This document shows, piece by piece, positions 9,545 through 19,721 of a stretch of 36,658 nucleotides of DNA. The stretch is from the NCBI RefSeq assembly GCF_947624825.1, contig NZ_CANQLZ010000028.1:1-36658 (forward strand). The letters run 5' to 3'. The first letter of the stretch is position 1; each line of letters starts with the position of its first letter. Both the position numbers and the translations under genes were made by a program. Under the pieces are notes generated by a model. That model searched no databases, was not told where the DNA came from, and saw only the letters and a list, made by a program, of their open reading frames with translations. The stretch comes from an uncultured Acinetobacter sp. (GTDB lineage: Bacteria > Pseudomonadota > Gammaproteobacteria > Pseudomonadales > Moraxellaceae).

Positions 9545-11047
9545 ATGCAACAGCGCATTCGTGACCTGATCCAAGTATTAAGCAGCAATATGTTTGAACG
9601 TGAACAGATGATTGCATTGTGTGTCTTAGCTGGAGTTGCAGGTGCAAATAGTTTTTTATATGGCGCACCGGGTACAGCAAAAAGTTTGATTTCACGGCGC
9701 ATTGCAGCGGGTTTTGAAGTCTCAGAATATTTTGAGTATTTAATGAACCGCTTTAGTACGCCTGAAGAGTTGTTTGGTCCGGTGTCTTTAAAAGCCTTAA
9801 AACAAGACCAATACACGCGTAAAACCGAACACTATTTACCCAAAGCTGAATTTGCTTTTTTAGATGAAATTTGGAAAGCCAGTCCGGCAATTTTAAATAC
9901 GCTACTCACTTTACTTAATGAAAAAACCTTTAAAAATGGCGATGTGGTACAACAAGTCCCACTCAAAGTACTCATTAGTGCCTCTAATGAAATTCCACAA
10001 TCCGATCAGGGTTTAGATGCGCTGTATGATCGCTTTGTGTTACGTTTGCATGTTCATCCCATTCAACAACAGCAACATTTTTTTCAATTATTACAAGCAG
10101 CTCCAAGCAGCAATAAAATCAAAGTCAGCGATACGCTAAAAATTAGCCGCGATGAGCTGCTGACTTGGCGTGAACAGATTTATCAAGTGAATCTGCCTAC
10201 CAATGTATTGCAGGCTTTTATGCAGATTCGTCAGCAATTACAGCACGAATTTTTAGATCAACAGATTTATATCTCAGATCGTCGTTGGCAGCGTATTGCT
10301 TATTTAATTAAGGCAGCGGCTTTTTTAAACGGGCGTAATCAGGTCCTCATCAGTGATCTATTTATTCTTAAACATTGTTTATGGAATCAGCCACAAGATG
10401 TTGCCTTTATTGAGCAACTTTTAGAGCAGGTGTTGTTATCACAAGGCTTAAACCATGAATTACAGCTTGAGCATTGGATCAATGAAAAAGAACAGCTTGA
10501 ACAAGAGATTTTAAATCACTTTTATTATACCGATGACGTTTACTACAGTTATTTAATTGGCGGGCATGACTATTTACATGCGGTGACCAATTTAGATCAT
10601 CATTATAAAGACCAAGATTTGTATTTGTCTTTAGATCACATGGGCAGCAATAAAGATTTCTTTGCAGTGGATGCCAAAGGTGAAGAAATTCGAGGCATTG
10701 TATGTAACTTTAATGGCACACGCCAATGTACCTTAAAAGGCGGATATTACGGCTTAGAAGAAGTTGTCACCCCAAGTATTAAATATCCTAAAGGCAGTCT
10801 GCGTCAGCATTTAAAAGCACAACAACAGCAACAACTGCAACAGCGTTTAGCTGATATTCAAACCCAGTTGTTACAAGAACAACAGACTTTAAAGCAACGT
10901 TTTACTCTGCAAAAAGAAGATTTTAATTCAATTTTTGTCGAGCAACAGCATCAGAACGCCTTGATTGAATCGATTGAAAAACAGCTACAACGTTACCAAC
11001 TGCAATTACAAGATTGCTTGCGTTTGGAACAATTATGCCAAGCTTAA
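9545..11047 (+). CDS. ravA: MoxR-family AAA+ ATPase RavA
   Basis: A 500-residue hexameric-type AAA+ ATPase; E. coli RavA is 498 residues. Walker A is GAPGTAKS at 40-47 (RavA proteins share the unusual AKS ending), Walker B is FAFLDE at 103-108, sensor 1 is in 'SASNEIP', and an arginine finger candidate lies in 'YDRFVL'. The MoxR AAA core fills about 1-310. A beta-rich segment at about 335-420 corresponds to the LARA domain, which in E. coli binds lysine decarboxylase LdcI. The tail is a Gln-rich coiled coil. The known partner is the VWA protein ViaA, with which RavA modulates respiratory complexes (fumarate reductase, Nuo) and aminoglycoside sensitivity in E. coli. The downstream viaA gene overlaps by 13 bases but is interrupted. 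Confidence 0.88.
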   Translation: MQQRIRDLIQVLSSNMFEREQMIALCVLAGVAGANSFLYGAPGTAKSLISRRIAAGFEVSEYFEYLMNRFSTPEELFGPVSLKALKQDQYTRKTEHYLPKAEFAFLDEIWKASPAILNTLLTLLNEKTFKNGDVVQQVPLKVLISASNEIPQSDQGLDALYDRFVLRLHVHPIQQQQHFFQLLQAAPSSNKIKVSDTLKISRDELLTWREQIYQVNLPTNVLQAFMQIRQQLQHEFLDQQIYISDRRWQRIAYLIKAAAFLNGRNQVLISDLFILKHCLWNQPQDVAFIEQLLEQVLLSQGLNHELQLEHWINEKEQLEQEILNHFYYTDDVYYSYLIGGHDYLHAVTNLDHHYKDQDLYLSLDHMGSNKDFFAVDAKGEEIRGIVCNFNGTRQCTLKGGYYGLEEVVTPSIKYPKGSLRQHLKAQQQQQLQQRLADIQTQLLQEQQTLKQRFTLQKEDFNSIFVEQQHQNALIESIEKQLQRYQLQLQDCLRLEQLCQA

Positions 11048-12474
11048 ACACGCCTTTGACCCTCACCGCAGCCACTGAACAATTATGGGATAGCCTTGCC
11101 CAATCGAGCTTAAAACATTATTTATGCGATCAAAAAGTGATGCAGCATGTTGAGCAAAAAGTGCAACAATGGGCCTATCAAGCCAAATCTAATTTAGATC
11201 AGCAACATCCGTATGTGCACGCAGAGCAAGATTTAGCGCATTGGCTCGGCTTAGACCAAGTGAGTTTGGCAGATTTTCAGCAGTTACTGCAACATTATCA
11301 AAGTTTTACTCAATAATTAGGTTGGTCAGATTTAGGTGATTTTTGGCAACAACCACAACAGTTGCCACGTTTACAAGAGGCTGCTTTTCGGGATTTGCAA
11401 TTTCAGTTACTGCGTGATAAATGGCAACGTAAACTGACTGAAGCAGTGGCTGCATGGGAATTTGAGCAATTGGCCTTGCAGCGTGATGTATTTTTAGATG
11501 ATATGAAAGAGTTTTTAGCCAGTTTGCAACGTATGGCCAAACACAAAGACTCTTTAGGGTTAGATACCGGTATTTTTATTGACTATTCCAAAGGAAAACT
11601 CAGCCCACAGGATGTAGATCAATTTCAACAGTGGTGTGAATATTTAGAACAAGATCGTGAGTTATTGCGCTTGGCAAAATGCTTAGGCTCGGCACAACCG
11701 TCTAAATATCCACGTCGGGCAGCTCATCTGCAATTGCCACCCGATGCCCATGTTGCTGTACAAACGCATCAGGTACATGAAGCGCTTATAGGGATACAAT
11801 TGGCACGCGATTTAAAAAATACTTTGCCGCAAGAATTGGCCTTATTGGCAGATCCTGATTTAGAAATTTTATTTGATTTAAAATACTTAGAAGAAAATTT
11901 AATGAGCTTTAGTCTACAAGGCACAAGCCAAGCTAAAGTCATTGATCAGCCGCAACAGCAAAAAAAACAATTGGGGCAAAAGGGACCCATGGTGTTGTGT
12001 TTAGATACCAGCGGTTCTATGCATGGACAGTCAGAGCTGATTGCCAAAGCTTTAAGCTTATTTTTAGCCATGCAGGCGATGCAAGATCAGCGTCCTATGT
12101 ATTTAATTAATTTTTCTACTCAAGTGACTACGTTACAACTGACCCAAGCGCAAGGCATAGACGACTTATTGCAGTTTCTAAGGCAATCTTTTTATGGTGG
12201 GACAGATATTATTCCAGCTTTAACACATGCTATTGAAATGCTGGAGGCAGCTGACTTTTCTCATGCGGATGTGGTGGTGGTGTCTGATTTTATTATGGGA
12301 CATTTACCCGAAGATTTAATGCAACATATAGAAACGGCCAAGCAACAGGGTCATGGTTTTTATGCCGTTGCAATTGGTAATTTTCGTTTTGACCATTTGA
12401 ACTTAGGTTTATTTGATCATCAGTGGATTTATCAAGCAAAAACAGGGCAAGTGATTGAATTAGTGCATCAATAA
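11035..12474 (+). pseudogene. viaA: viaA (VWA-domain RavA partner) interrupted by an in-frame TAA
   Basis: One reading frame from ATG 11035 to the stop at 12472-12474 spans 480 codons, the length of E. coli ViaA (483 aa), but codon 94 (11314-11316) is TAA. Both sides read as ViaA: 93 residues of helical N-domain, then the rest of the helical region and a C-terminal VWA domain. The VWA metal site (MIDAS) is intact: D324-x-S326-x-S328, a Thr in 'GGTDIIPA' and an Asp in 'VVSDFIMG'. The frame is unchanged across the stop, so a single substitution, for example CAA to TAA, explains it. Translation of the second part could only restart at weak codons (TTG 11362 has no ribosome site). The start overlaps ravA by 13 bases, suggesting coupling. 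A real nonsense mutation is most likely; a sequencing error is possible. Confidence 0.87.
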
Positions 12475-13255
12475 GCCATATAAATCCACATACAAATTTG
12501 TAAACACATCTAATGTCAAAAAATCAAATCAAGCTCATATCAATCCATATCAAAGTATATACATCGCTTAGTTTCTGATTTACCTAAAAAAACACTGTAT
12601 TGGTTGTGTATTTTTGAGTGTGTTACAAGGCTTTACACGCGATATAGGTGTATTCAATTTTAGTTGGGCTATGCTAAATGAAAAATCATAAGCCTTTGAA
12701 AATTAGTATCAAAAATAATATAGAGTTGGGTCAGTATTTTATAAGGCGTGCAAAGACACATATCTATAGCATGTATTCACTCTATAAAGCGACTTTATGA
12801 CGAGTAAAAGAGTATTCAGTGCTCACATAAATATGAGCTAAGTATATGAAGATTGTTGATAAATAGCTTTAGATGAGTGTTTTATGCACATAAAATGATA
12901 ATGCACTCTTTATTTGTTAAATTAAACTAAATTTTTTTTACAAAAAAAAACAATTAAAAGCTTTGAAAACGAGATTTTTCACCTTTTATCGCTCATTTTT
13001 AAGACAAAATAGCTATACTGCACTTTATATATATGAAGCAAATCTTAATAAAGATTTAAAATATCTTAAAAATATTCGGATTTGAGGGCAATATTGTTTT
13101 AAAAAAAGTGAATTTATTTAGTTTTACTTAATTATATATAGACCTTATAAGCATAAATTATCAAAAAAGTGACACAATTATCATTTATAGATAGAATGAA
13201 CCCCAAAATGGTTACATATCATTTACATTAAAAAACAAGGTAACAGGGGTCAATA
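12475..13255. other. Long AT-rich leader/intergenic region upstream of the autotransporter
   Basis: 781 bases with no credible reading frame. It is very AT-rich, with a poly-T/poly-A stretch at about 12930-12952 and several TATA-like hexamers (for example TATACT at 13014-13019, with no matching -35). It probably holds the promoter and regulatory sites of the ata-tpgA operon. The only firm signal is the ribosome site AGGGG at 13245-13249, 6 bases before the ATG. No terminator is evident after viaA. Confidence 0.6.
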
Positions 13256-16200
13256 ATGAACAAAGTATTTAAAACTGTTTGGAATGCATCTTTAGGGGTG
13301 TGGGTTGCAGTATCGGAAACAGCCAGCAGTCAAAAAAAGGGTTCAAACAAACTTAAAAAAGCAGCAGCCAATGCGGTTGCAACTGTGGTTGTAGGTACAG
13401 CTGCAGTCGCAAGCACAGGTGCAATAGCCTATGATAATGGTTATGGTACGACAACTGGTACTGGTACAATTGCAATAGGTAGTGTACAAGGTAATGCAAC
13501 TGCAAAAGGTAATAATACTACCGCATTAGGTACAAGTGCTAGTGCTTCTGGGCAAGGTGCAACCGCGATTGGTGCAACATCAAAAGCTTCTGGACAAAAC
13601 TCTACCGCGATTGGTCAGACTTCTCAAGCGGATAATGGTTCAACAGCAATTGGCGGTCTAGCAAAAGCTTATGGTGCAAGTTCAACAGCTATGGGCACTA
13701 AAGCTGAAGCGCATGGTGACAACAGTATTGCACTTGGTTCTTCTAATAAAGCAGAGGGTACAAATTCTATTGCTATTGGTGCATCAGCAACAGGTGATTA
13801 TGCTATTGCTGTAGGTGGTGCAGCTTCTGAAAGAGGTGCTGTAATCGTTGGTACAGGTAGTGTTTCAGGCAAAAATTCAGCAGCTGTAGGTTATGATAAC
13901 ACCATTACTCAAGAGAATACATTTATCTTAGGTACTGGTATTACCAACGAGATGGCAAATAGCGTTTTATTAGGTGCACATTCTGAATTGTCACTCGTTC
14001 ATCTAGAAGAAGATGTCAAAATGGCAAATTACACATATAAAGATGTCGATGGTAAGATTCAGGTTGCGAAAAATGACATTACTTCTGAGGGCTTTGAATT
14101 TTCTGGTATGACTCCCGATAATTCTGTAGGTGCAGTAAGCGTTGGTGCGGTGGGAGCTGAACGTCAAATTCAAAACGTAGGTGCTGGTCGTATTGAATCT
14201 AACAGTACAGATGCAGTAAACGGTTCACAGCTTTACTATGTACTCTCTAAAGCACAACAAGCACTCTATGATGCTAATCTACCAATTAACTTTATTGATG
14301 GAGATGGTAATAAGGCGACTGTTAATTTAGGTGATACCTTTAATATCAAAGGTGCTGAGCTCGCTACTGATGGTGCTGGCAACCATACCCTGACTGTAGA
14401 TGCAGCAGCGGCAGCAGCTTGGAACTTAACGGCAAAAGATGCTAACGCACTTCCTACTGCTCCGTCAAAAACAACAGAAATTACAGGTAAAAACAACACT
14501 GTTGAATTTGTTGGTAGCAATAATGCTGTAGTTAGCCAAACTGAGTTAAAAGACACTGCTGGTAATGTGATTGGTACTCAAGTTAATGTTGAAGTGGCTG
14601 ATCAAATCAACTTAAGCAAAGATGGTGGTTTAACGATTGCTGGCGTTCCTGAGTTAGACCCTGCTACTGGTGCTCCTTTAGTAGATCCAATTACAGGTCT
14701 TCCTGTTTATGAAGCAGGTAAAGCGCCAATTACTATCAATCAAGGCAATGTAAGCTTTGGTGGTAACCAATTGCATGATGTTGCAGCAGGTCAAGACGAC
14801 ACTGACGCTGTAAATGTCAGCCAACTTAAGGATGCATTAGATACTTTAGGTGGTGGTGCAACGGTTAATGCAGATGGTTCAATTAATGCCCCTAGTTATA
14901 CTGTAGGTGCTGGCAATACAATTGTGAATACCGTTGGTGCTGCGATTGACGTATTAAACCAAGGCTTTACTCTAACCTCTTCAAATGCAACAGGTACTGC
15001 TGCGGGTGAGCAAATCCAAGCAGGCGACACAATTGATATTACTGTAACTAAGGAAAACAATAACTTAGTTGCAAAACAAGATGGTAGTACAATTGAATTT
15101 GCCTTGGCTGATAAGATCAACTTAAGCAAAGATGGTGGCTTAACGATTGCTGGGGTTCCTGAATTAGACCCTATTACTGGTGCTCCTTTATTAGATCCAA
15201 TTACAGGTCTTCCTGTTTATGAAGCAGGTAAAGCACCAATTACTATCAATCAAGGCAATGTAAGCTTTGGTGGTAACCAATTGCATGATGTTGCAGCAGG
15301 TCAAGACGACACTGACGCTGTAAATGTCAGCCAACTTAAGGATGCATTAGATACTTTAGGTGGTGGTGCAACGGTTAATGCAGATGGTTCAATTAATGCC
15401 CCTAGTTATACTGTAGGTGCTGGCAATACAATTGTGAATACCGTTGGTGCTGCGATTGACGTATTAAACCAAGGCTTTACTCTAACCTCTTCAAATGCAA
15501 CAGGTACTGCTGCGGGTGAGCAAATCCAAGCAGGCGACACAATTGATATTACTGTAACTAAGGAAAACAATAACTTAGTTGCAAAACAAGATGGTAGTAC
15601 AATTGAATTTGCCTTGGCTGATAAGATCAACTTAAGCAAAGATGGTGGCTTAACGATTGCTGGCGTTCCTGAATTAGACCCTACTACTGGTGCTCCTTTA
15701 GTAGATCCAATTACTGGTCTTCCTGTTTATGAAGCAGGTAAAGCACCAATTACTATCAATCAAGGCAATGTAAGTTTTGGTGGTAATGTCTTACAAAATG
15801 TTGGTGCTGGTGTAAACGCAACTGATGCTGTAAACGTAAGCCAATTACAATCTGCAGGTTGGAACATCATTGCTCAAGATAAAGGCACTGGTAACCTAAC
15901 AGAAAATGCGGTAAATGGCGACAAAGACGCTAACACCAGCGCTGTACAGTTTAACGGCGACAACAATATCTCTGTATCTCAAAAGTCAGAAGTATTAGCA
16001 AATGGTGATACCAAGACTACGATTGAAGTAGAACTTGAAAAAGATATTGATTTATCTGCAGCCGGTTCTTTGAAAATTGGTGATACATTAGTCAATAATG
16101 CTGGTTTGACACTTGCTGGTGCGACAGTAGGCAGTAATGTTTATGGTCCAATCGTGATCAACCAAGGTAATGTAAGCTTTGGTGGTAATCGCCTGCAAAA

Positions 16201-17581
16201 TGTTGCAACAGGCGTTGATGGCACTGATGCAGTTAACGTTGACCAACTTAAAGACGAAATTGGTAAAGCAGTTTCTGATTCTGGTTGGACTTTAACCACA
16301 GCTGGCGACAGTACAACTGCTGAAAAAATCAAACCAAATGATACTGTTGATTTCTCAGGTGATAAAAACATTACAGTGAGCAATAAGGATGGTGATGTTA
16401 CCATCGCATTAAACCCACAAGTTGACCTGACTAAAGATGGTTCACTAACGATTGGTGATACTGTTGTAAACAACGACGGTCTGACAGTTGCAGGCAATGG
16501 TGTTGCACAACTTGATGCCGCAGGCAATGTAGTTCGTGATCAAGACGGTAATGTTGTTTATGCAACTGGTAAAGGTGATATTACTGTAGAACAAGACAAT
16601 GTAAGTTTGGGTGGTAACCAAATTAACGATGTTGCGCGTGCAGACCAAGATCATCAAGCAGTCAACTTAGGTCAGTTAAAAGATGAGCTTGGTGGTTTAG
16701 AAACAACCATTAATAATAATATTAATGAAGCAGGTTGGAGTCTAGGCAATGCGGTAGTACTTGATGCCAATGGCAATCCAGTGCTCGATGCAAATGGTAA
16801 TCCTGTAACCACAGCAAAAATCAATCCAAATGATCAAGTTGAGCATAAAGCAGGTTCTAACAATGTGACAGTGGGTACAACTGTACAAAAAGTTCAGCTT
16901 ACCGATGCAAATGGTCAGCCTGTTGTAGATGCAGCGGGTGAACCAGTGATGATTGATAAAGCAACAGTTACTGTTGATTTAGCTGATCAAATCACTTTAA
17001 CGGGTGACAACGGTAGCTTAACCATTGGTGCAGGCAAAGGTAACAATGCGATTACCATCGAACAAGATAATATCAGCGTTGGTGGTAACCAAATCCATAA
17101 TTTAGCGGCTGGTACAGACGGTAAAGATGCTGTAAATGTGGATCAGCTCAAAGGTGCAGTGAATATCTTTGGTGGTGGTGCAGCAGTAAATCCAGATGGT
17201 TCAATTAAAGCACCAACTTACAATATTAATGGTGGTTCTTATGACAAGGTAGGCGATGCATTAGGTGCGCTTAATCAAGCAGATATTGATTTAGGTGACC
17301 GTGTAACGAACCTTCAACAATCATTTAACAACCGTATTGATGATGTTGAAGATCGTATGAGTGCAGGTATTGCATCAGCAATGGCTTTAGAAACAGCACC
17401 TTATGTACCAGGTAAATATACTTATGCAGCAGCAACGGCTTACCACAATGGTCAAGCAGCATTGGGTATTACTTTACGTAAAACAGCAGACAATGGTCGT
17501 TGGTCATTAACTGGTGGTGTTGCAACAGGTACAGAAGGCGATCCAAGCGTACGTCTTGGTGTAAGCGGAATTATTGATTAA
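13256..17581 (+). CDS. ata: Trimeric autotransporter adhesin (YadA/Ata-like, type Vc secretion)
   Basis: A 1441-residue surface adhesin. It opens with an extended signal peptide region (ESPR, '[21 protein letters not shown]') and a hydrophobic core, with cleavage likely after GAIA (about residue 58). Residues about 73-215 are YadA-head repeats of the 'STAIG..A.A.G' type. Seven neck-like motifs ending in 'DAVN/AVN..QL' punctuate a stalk with Asn/Gly-rich beta modules ('[12 protein letters not shown]'). Residues 449-788 contain two 170-residue near-identical repeats and part of a third. A short coiled coil and the YadA anchor (last ~70 residues) form the outer-membrane barrel as a trimer. The final residue is Asp, not the usual aromatic. 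Relatives (Ata, AtaA) bind matrix proteins and abiotic surfaces. tpgA follows as the partner gene. The symbol is by analogy. Confidence 0.93.
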   Translation: MNKVFKTVWNASLGVWVAVSETASSQKKGSNKLKKAAANAVATVVVGTAAVASTGAIAYDNGYGTTTGTGTIAIGSVQGNATAKGNNTTALGTSASASGQGATAIGATSKASGQNSTAIGQTSQADNGSTAIGGLAKAYGASSTAMGTKAEAHGDNSIALGSSNKAEGTNSIAIGASATGDYAIAVGGAASERGAVIVGTGSVSGKNSAAVGYDNTITQENTFILGTGITNEMANSVLLGAHSELSLVHLEEDVKMANYTYKDVDGKIQVAKNDITSEGFEFSGMTPDNSVGAVSVGAVGAERQIQNVGAGRIESNSTDAVNGSQLYYVLSKAQQALYDANLPINFIDGDGNKATVNLGDTFNIKGAELATDGAGNHTLTVDAAAAAAWNLTAKDANALPTAPSKTTEITGKNNTVEFVGSNNAVVSQTELKDTAGNVIGTQVNVEVADQINLSKDGGLTIAGVPELDPATGAPLVDPITGLPVYEAGKAPITINQGNVSFGGNQLHDVAAGQDDTDAVNVSQLKDALDTLGGGATVNADGSINAPSYTVGAGNTIVNTVGAAIDVLNQGFTLTSSNATGTAAGEQIQAGDTIDITVTKENNNLVAKQDGSTIEFALADKINLSKDGGLTIAGVPELDPITGAPLLDPITGLPVYEAGKAPITINQGNVSFGGNQLHDVAAGQDDTDAVNVSQLKDALDTLGGGATVNADGSINAPSYTVGAGNTIVNTVGAAIDVLNQGFTLTSSNATGTAAGEQIQAGDTIDITVTKENNNLVAKQDGSTIEFALADKINLSKDGGLTIAGVPELDPTTGAPLVDPITGLPVYEAGKAPITINQGNVSFGGNVLQNVGAGVNATDAVNVSQLQSAGWNIIAQDKGTGNLTENAVNGDKDANTSAVQFNGDNNISVSQKSEVLANGDTKTTIEVELEKDIDLSAAGSLKIGDTLVNNAGLTLAGATVGSNVYGPIVINQGNVSFGGNRLQNVATGVDGTDAVNVDQLKDEIGKAVSDSGWTLTTAGDSTTAEKIKPNDTVDFSGDKNITVSNKDGDVTIALNPQVDLTKDGSLTIGDTVVNNDGLTVAGNGVAQLDAAGNVVRDQDGNVVYATGKGDITVEQDNVSLGGNQINDVARADQDHQAVNLGQLKDELGGLETTINNNINEAGWSLGNAVVLDANGNPVLDANGNPVTTAKINPNDQVEHKAGSNNVTVGTTVQKVQLTDANGQPVVDAAGEPVMIDKATVTVDLADQITLTGDNGSLTIGAGKGNNAITIEQDNISVGGNQIHNLAAGTDGKDAVNVDQLKGAVNIFGGGAAVNPDGSIKAPTYNINGGSYDKVGDALGALNQADIDLGDRVTNLQQSFNNRIDDVEDRMSAGIASAMALETAPYVPGKYTYAAATAYHNGQAALGITLRKTADNGRWSLTGGVATGTEGDPSVRLGVSGIID
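14600..15786 (+). repeat. 510-bp tandem repeat inside ata (2 full copies plus a partial third)
   Basis: Copy 1 is 14600-15109, copy 2 is 15110-15619, and a third copy runs from 15620 to about 15786 before diverging. The two full copies differ at only a few bases (for example in the 'DPATGAPL' / 'DPITGAPL' segment). Each encodes a 170-residue module containing one neck motif. The near identity points to recent duplication or ongoing homogenisation. Confidence 0.93.
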
Positions 17582-17598
17582 TCCCTTTGGGATTAATC
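17576..17598 (+). promoter_or_regulatory. Perfect hairpin covering the ata stop codon
   Basis: GATTAATCCC (17576-17585), loop TTT, GGGATTAATC (17589-17598): a perfect 10-bp stem that includes the ata TAA codon. No T tract follows, so it is unlikely to be a strong terminator. It may stabilise the upstream mRNA or set the ata:tpgA expression ratio. Confidence 0.6.
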
Positions 17599-17649
17599 AA
17601 CTCCCCTGAACAACATTGCATACAGTTTACAAAATTAAGAGAGATCAAC

Positions 17650-18501
17650 ATGAATTTATTAAAAAAGAGTGCACTACTTGTTGGCTTAATGACAGCTTTT
17701 GGCCTAACACATGCGAACGTAAGTTCTGACGTACATGTTTACCCAGGTTACGCAGCAAACAACACAGCAGAAGAAGTAGACTTTCCTGAAATTAAAGAAA
17801 GCTATTTAGATCAAGTACATCGTTACGAAGCTGTAGAAGCGCTACAGATGAACAATGGCTTAACCAAAGACCAAATTCGTCATATCTTTGGTCATCCAAA
17901 CTTCTCTGAAGGTTTATTCAATGTACGTACATGGAACTATGTATTGGCATTGCGTCAACCAGGTACGCAAGACTACAAAATTTGCCAATTACGTGTAGAT
18001 TTTGACAAACAAGATGGTGATTACATTGCAAAAAGCCATTACTGGAAAGGTGCAGGTTGTCAAGCTTTAGATAAGCCTCAAGTAATTACTGAAACTGTCG
18101 TTAAAAACGTACCTGTAATTGTTGAAAAAGAAGTGTTACCTGAGCCAAAACAACATGTGAACGTCGTGTTTAACTTTGACCGCTCGGATGCAGGTAACAT
18201 TGTAGGTGGCGTTCAAGATGTACGTACCCTTGCTAACCAAATCATTGCAGATCAACCGCCTATGGTTTATGTAGCAGGTTATGCAGACCGTTTTGGTAAT
18301 GCAGCCTACAACAAACGTTTATCTGAAAAACGTGCTGTGACTGTGACTCAATTGTTGCAAGACTATGGCGTTGATGCTTCAAAAATTAAACTTGGTGGTT
18401 TAGGTTCAACAGAACAATTTAAACGTTGTGAAGGCGCTGCAAAAAGCCCTGCATTGTTGAAATGTTTAGAAGAAAACCGTCGTGTAGAAGTGAAATGGTA
18501 A
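17650..18501 (+). CDS. tpgA: TpgA-like OmpA-family protein partnering the trimeric autotransporter
   Basis: A 283-residue envelope protein. It has a Sec signal peptide (cleavage after THA, residue 22), a small BamE/SmpA-like domain (about 50-140) and an OmpA-like peptidoglycan-binding domain (about 170-283). The OmpA domain keeps the diaminopimelate-contacting pair D213 ('GYAD') and R228 ('KRA'), 15 residues apart as in A. baumannii OmpA. No lipobox is present. The partner gene TpgA in Acinetobacter sp. Tol 5 sits directly behind ataA and binds both adhesin and peptidoglycan, and this gene has the same place and architecture. ATG 17650 is chosen because it gives the signal peptide and has a GAGAG ribosome site; an upstream in-frame ATG at 17587 would add 21 residues that spoil the signal. 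Four Cys (112, 137, 260, 272) could pair. Confidence 0.88.
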   Translation: MNLLKKSALLVGLMTAFGLTHANVSSDVHVYPGYAANNTAEEVDFPEIKESYLDQVHRYEAVEALQMNNGLTKDQIRHIFGHPNFSEGLFNVRTWNYVLALRQPGTQDYKICQLRVDFDKQDGDYIAKSHYWKGAGCQALDKPQVITETVVKNVPVIVEKEVLPEPKQHVNVVFNFDRSDAGNIVGGVQDVRTLANQIIADQPPMVYVAGYADRFGNAAYNKRLSEKRAVTVTQLLQDYGVDASKIKLGGLGSTEQFKRCEGAAKSPALLKCLEENRRVEVKW

Positions 18502-18552
18502 TTTAATCACCATACTAAAAACCCCTTGAGCATGATGGTTAGTGCTCACCTT

Positions 18553-18582
18553 AAAGGTTTCCTTCGGGAAGCCTTTTTTTTC
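18553..18582 (+). terminator. Rho-independent terminator of the ata-tpgA operon
   Basis: Stem AAAGGTTTCC / GGAAGCCTTT (one G-T pair) closed by a TTCG tetraloop (18563-18566), running directly into eight or nine T residues. It sits about 50 bases after the tpgA stop. Confidence 0.92.
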
Positions 18583-18660
18583 GACTATTTGCTAATACTT
18601 TAAAGTATAAAACTCACTTATCCTTGTAGAGATTTTTTTTAAATTCAAATGGATAAGGCT

Positions 18661-19575
18661 ATGGAGTTGCGTCATCTTAAATACTTTGTGACAGTGGCTG
18701 AAGAACAGAGCTTTACCAAAGCGGCAGAAAAATTATTTATCGCACAACCACCTTTAAGTCGACAAATTCAAAATTTAGAAAATGAGCTGGGTGTATTATT
18801 ATTTGAACGTGTGAGCCGCCCATTACAATTGACGGAAGCTGGGCAATTTTTATATCAACATGCAGTCAAACTCATTGCAAATGCTGAAGAAGTTAAATCG
18901 ATGACCAAGCGCGTGGGTATGGTAGAACGTACTGTACGTATTGGCTTTGTCGGTTCACTTTTATACGGTTTATTGTCACGCATTGTCTATTTTTACCGTC
19001 AGCAGTATCCACAACTTAAAATTGAACTCATTGAAATGACCACGACGCATCAAATTCCTGCCTTAAAAGAAGGACGGATTGATGTAGGCTTTGGGCGTTT
19101 ACGTGTCTCTGATCCTGCAATTCGTCGGGTATTGTTACGTAAAGAGCGTTTAATGCTTGCGGTACATGCAAGCCACTTTTTGGCTCAGCAAAAGCAAGGG
19201 ATATATTTAGCAGATTTAGTCAATGAAACTATTTTTTTGTATCCTGCACAACCAAAACCGAACTTTTCTAGTCAAATTGTGAATTTATTCTCTGAGTATA
19301 GTCTTGAGTTGAAAAATTTTCGTGAAGTGCGTGAAATTCAGTTGGCGCTTGGTTTAGTGGCAGCAGGCGAAGGGATCTGTATTGTGCCAGAGAGTGCAAA
19401 AACCTTGCAATTAACTCATCTGCATTACATTCCTATTTTAGATGAAAACGCCATTAGCCCTGTGTTTATGGCCACACGCTGTATGGATGAAAGTGATGAT
19501 ATTAAGGCACTTTTTGATTGTATTTACCAAGTTTATGATTTAGAAGCCATTCATTATGATCGTGCAGCTTTTTAG
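18661..19575 (+). CDS. LysR-family regulator, BenM/CatM-like
   Basis: A LysR-type transcriptional regulator of 304 residues from ATG 18661. The N-terminal winged helix ('MELRHLKYFVTVAEEQSFTKAAEKL') and the effector domain ('IRIGFVGSLLYGLLSRIVY', 'ALKEGRIDVGFGRLRVSDP', 'EVREIQLALGLVAAGEGI' regions) closely resemble Acinetobacter BenM and CatM, which sense cis,cis-muconate and benzoate. No ben or cat genes lie nearby, so the target and effector are unknown here. An in-frame ATG 12 bases upstream (18649) would add four residues; 18661 is preferred because MELRHL is the family N-terminus. It is transcribed alone, after the ata-tpgA terminator. Confidence 0.9.
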   Translation: MELRHLKYFVTVAEEQSFTKAAEKLFIAQPPLSRQIQNLENELGVLLFERVSRPLQLTEAGQFLYQHAVKLIANAEEVKSMTKRVGMVERTVRIGFVGSLLYGLLSRIVYFYRQQYPQLKIELIEMTTTHQIPALKEGRIDVGFGRLRVSDPAIRRVLLRKERLMLAVHASHFLAQQKQGIYLADLVNETIFLYPAQPKPNFSSQIVNLFSEYSLELKNFREVREIQLALGLVAAGEGICIVPESAKTLQLTHLHYIPILDENAISPVFMATRCMDESDDIKALFDCIYQVYDLEAIHYDRAAF

Positions 19576-19721
19576 TCAAATATTTGGGCTGAATACTGAT
19601 TTCATTTTTTGTTTTTTACAAAACAAGCACTATGCTTTTAAAGGTTGCAATACAATCACATTGGGCTCAATGGGAATGATTGAGCGCTTAAATTAAAATA
19701 TAAGCACTTTGATTGCATGAA

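Noticed and set aside
11362..12474. A separate VWA-domain gene starting at TTG 11362
   Set aside because: It is in the same frame as the 93 codons before the TAA and together they have full ViaA length; TTG 11362 has no ribosome site. Treated as one interrupted gene.
14896..15639. Two identical 77-codon minus-strand frames
   Set aside because: They are shadows of the duplicated 510-bp repeat in ata and do not represent paired genes.
17587..17649. Longer N-terminus for the TpgA-like protein from ATG 17587
   Set aside because: The extra 21 residues would bury a clean signal peptide, and that start lies inside the ata stop-codon hairpin.
18649..19575. Assigning the LysR gene specifically as benM or catM
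   Set aside because: Similarity is strong, but no ben or cat genes are nearby and several BenM/CatM-like paralogues are plausible in this genus.
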